DNA of 64,000 nt from Chryseobacterium sp. ON_d1 (GTDB lineage: Bacteria; Bacteroidota; Bacteroidia; Flavobacteriales; Weeksellaceae): NCBI RefSeq assembly GCF_006829085.1, contig NZ_BJTC01000007.1:110121-174120 (forward strand), in the 5' to 3' direction. Positions within the stretch are counted from its first letter, which is position 1, and each line of letters begins with the position of its first letter. Positions 62,187 through 64,000 of this stretch are shown here, in pieces. Below the pieces are notes generated by a model. It did no database searches. It saw nothing but the letters and a program-made list of their open reading frames with translations, and had not been told where the DNA came from. The position numbers and the translations under genes were made by a program.

Positions 62187-63749
62187 ATGACAAAAATGAG
62201 ATTGTCTCTATTCATTATTACAATTACTGCATTATTTAGTAATTTATTTGGACAAATAACTTCTAAAGAAGTAGATGCACTTGTTATTAATGCAATAAAA
62301 AAGTTCAATGTTGCTGGAGCAGCGGTGGCCATTGTAAAAGATGGAAAAATCATTCACAAAAAAGGTTATGGTATAAAATCAATAGACACAAAATTACCTG
62401 TTGATGAGTATACAAATTTTGAAATAGCTTCCAATAGTAAAGCTTTTACAACGGCTGCTTTATCAATTTTAGTAGATGAAGGAAAAATCTCCTGGCAAGA
62501 TCAGGTGAAAAAATACATTCCTGAATTTAAAATGTACAATGACTATGTAACGGAGAACTTCACTATAGAAGATTTGTTATGCCATCGCAGTGGACTTGGT
62601 TTGGGAGTTGGTGATTTAATGATGTTTCCGGACGGTACAGATTTTACCATCAAAGATGTGGTAAAATCTTTTCAGTATTTTGCACCTGTTTCAGGATTTA
62701 GGACACAATTTAATTATGATAACCAGCTTTACTTGGTAGCTGGGGAAGTAGTTGCACGGGTAAGTGGAATGAGCTGGGAAACTTTTGTTCAAAAACGTAT
62801 TATGGAACCTTTGCAAATGAAAAACTCGTTCAGTTCTGTCAATCAGGTAAAAGATATGAGTTTAATGGCTGCTCCTCATTCCTCAGAATCCGGAACCCTA
62901 AAAAAGATATCTTTATATGGAGCAATGATTAATGGTGCTGCCGGAGGAATTGTCTCCAATGTAGATGATATGTCGAAGTGGATGCTTGTGCAATTGAATA
63001 AAGGTAAATATGGTTCTACTTTGGATAAAGAACTCTTTACGAAAGAAAGACAAAATGAAATGTGGACAATACATACTGTAGATAAAGTAAACCCCAATCC
63101 AAGATATAACCAACATTTCAATGGGTATGGTTTGGGCTGGAATTTATCTGATATAAAAGGAAATCTGAGTGTATCACACACAGGTGGTTTGCCTGGAATG
63201 CTTTCTATCGTTAGTATGATTCCTGATCTAAATTTGGGAATTGTTATTTTAACCAATACCGAGAACGGAGGGAGCGGAGTTTTCTCCTCAGTCAGCCAAA
63301 CCATTATTGACAGCTATCTGGGGCTTAACGATTTTGGATGGGTAGATAAATATGCAGCCTATTTTCAGTCGAAGAAAAGCAGTGGAGATGATGTTACCCA
63401 AAAAGTTTGGGAAACAGTAAGTAAAGCAAAGAATATAACCATAAAGAATGAGAATGTAATTGGGATATATGAAGATAAATGGTTCGGAAAAATTGAAATT
63501 TTTTCCAAAGGAAATCAATTGTGGTTTAAATCTTACCGTTCGCCAAAGCTAAATGGACCTATGAGTTTTTATAAGGCAAATACGTTTGCTGTTCAATGGG
63601 ATTATAAAGATATGAATTGTGATGCATTCGCTATGTTTAGCTTAGATGAAGAAGGCAAAGCACAAAGTATAAAGATGAAAGGCATATCACCTAATATAGA
63701 TTTTAGTTTTGACTTTCAGGATTTGGATTTTCAAAAAATAAAAAACTAG
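62187..63749 (+). CDS. serine beta-lactamase-like hydrolase with DUF3471-type C-terminus
   Basis: 520 residues (a second ATG is at 62196). Signal peptide to NLFGQ (about 23). SNSK (Ser82, Lys85), YDNQ for YxN, and HTGGLPG for the third motif make a class-C-type active site. Residues from about 410 match the DUF3471 end seen in many such hydrolases (YEDKWFGKIEIFSKGNQLWF, VQWDYKDMNCDAFAMFSL). Unlike the two paralogues at 22886 and 37658 it has no TPRs. Periplasmic; substrate unknown. A terminator lies 80 bases downstream. Confidence 0.9.
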   Translation: MTKMRLSLFIITITALFSNLFGQITSKEVDALVINAIKKFNVAGAAVAIVKDGKIIHKKGYGIKSIDTKLPVDEYTNFEIASNSKAFTTAALSILVDEGKISWQDQVKKYIPEFKMYNDYVTENFTIEDLLCHRSGLGLGVGDLMMFPDGTDFTIKDVVKSFQYFAPVSGFRTQFNYDNQLYLVAGEVVARVSGMSWETFVQKRIMEPLQMKNSFSSVNQVKDMSLMAAPHSSESGTLKKISLYGAMINGAAGGIVSNVDDMSKWMLVQLNKGKYGSTLDKELFTKERQNEMWTIHTVDKVNPNPRYNQHFNGYGLGWNLSDIKGNLSVSHTGGLPGMLSIVSMIPDLNLGIVILTNTENGGSGVFSSVSQTIIDSYLGLNDFGWVDKYAAYFQSKKSSGDDVTQKVWETVSKAKNITIKNENVIGIYEDKWFGKIEIFSKGNQLWFKSYRSPKLNGPMSFYKANTFAVQWDYKDMNCDAFAMFSLDEEGKAQSIKMKGISPNIDFSFDFQDLDFQKIKN

Positions 63750-63828
63750 TAGATCTGGGATTAAAAATAAGGAGTACCCCCAAATTTAATAACCATTCCA
63801 GTCGCCAAAAGAAGATATAAGTAAAAAA

Positions 63829-63858
63829 ATGTGGACTGCTAGGTCCACATTCTTTTTT
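63829..63858 (+). terminator. terminator after the serine hydrolase
   Basis: AATGTGGAC pairs with GTCCACATT (63843-63851) around TGCTAG, then CTTTTTTAT. Nine-base perfect stem. Confidence 0.8.
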
Positions 63859-63936
63859 ATAAAGCTCCACATTTGATTTTCCTTATATAATCATCAATGG
63901 ACTACTTGACAAAATTTATTACATTATTCTCCCATA

Positions 63937-63958
63937 CCATACGAATTCTTTCGTGTGG
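63937..63958. repeat. 22-bp hairpin repeat, second copy
   Basis: CCATACGAATTCTTTCGTGT plus GG folds as CCATACGAA/TTCGTGTGG. Copy of the element at 49331-49352. The sequence from 63859 to the window end holds no gene. Confidence 0.5.
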
Positions 63959-64000
63959 ATTTAAATATCATAAATCAAGCATTATAATAGCAATTAAGAT

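Noticed and set aside
1..64000. tRNA, rRNA, CRISPR array, riboswitch
   Set aside because: No cloverleaf, rRNA segment, regularly spaced repeat array or known riboswitch core was seen; a covariance-model scan would be needed to exclude small RNAs.

Overview
The window looks like chromosomal DNA of a Chryseobacterium-like flavobacterium (Bacteroidota, Weeksellaceae). It is AT-rich, its promoter-like boxes fit the Bacteroidota form TAnnTTTG, it has a type IX secretion (T9SS) C-terminal sorting domain, DUF2911 and DUF6624 proteins, GLDC-free but typical lipoprotein signals, and many AraC, HxlR and LytTR regulators. The genus is an inference from family content. No rRNA, tRNA, CRISPR array, intact insertion sequence or integrase was seen.

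Layout. 0-4.2 kb: two secreted serine esterases and a GH3 beta-glucosidase, a small carbohydrate-degrading group. 4.7-9.6 kb: three tightly packed phage tail-fibre-like genes with no other phage gene. 9.7-18.4 kb: redox and detoxification genes (NmrA-type reductase, enoyl-CoA hydratase-like, MdaB-like flavoprotein, SDR, quinone-oxidoreductase-like MDR, MRJP-like lipoprotein) with one HxlR and two AraC regulators; two of these promoters share the same operator layout. 18.5-20.9 kb: an ATPase plus TOPRIM-like gene pair between two almost identical 55/56-bp hairpin repeats, which looks like a mobile defence cassette. 21-26.8 kb: SnoaL-like protein, SDR with divergent HxlR regulator, a serine hydrolase with TPRs, two exported proteins and a CREST-type membrane hydrolase. 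26.9-32.4 kb: a GNAT/HTH toxin-antitoxin-like pair, a KAP-type P-loop NTPase, a small HTH gene and a frameshifted gene; this is accessory, defence-like DNA.

32.7-37.6 kb: a translationally coupled operon for a PIG-L deacetylase, a 34-residue membrane protein and a sodium:solute symporter, then a DUF2911 protein. 37.6-49.2 kb: serine hydrolase, membrane AraC regulator, NarL-type two-component pair, T9SS cargo with LamG domain, S41 peptidase, DUF6624 lipoprotein, retropepsin-like protease and a membrane XRE regulator. 49.5-57 kb: DapB-like protein, three more AraC regulators, a GNAT enzyme and three SDRs. 57-58 kb is a gene graveyard (Crp/Fnr and Nramp pseudogenes). 58-63.8 kb: chlorophyllase/dienelactone-hydrolase-like lipoprotein with a Spy-like partner, a LytS/LytTR two-component pair, and a third serine beta-lactamase-like hydrolase.

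Across the window runs a dispersed element made of a strong hairpin followed by a conserved tail whose copies keep a gap-free reading frame (consensus near SSNTFIDDLVRLSQIKQEL). Eight copies were found by eye; two of them bracket the ATPase/TOPRIM cassette. This, the orphan tail-fibre trio and the KAP region are the most unusual parts of the window.
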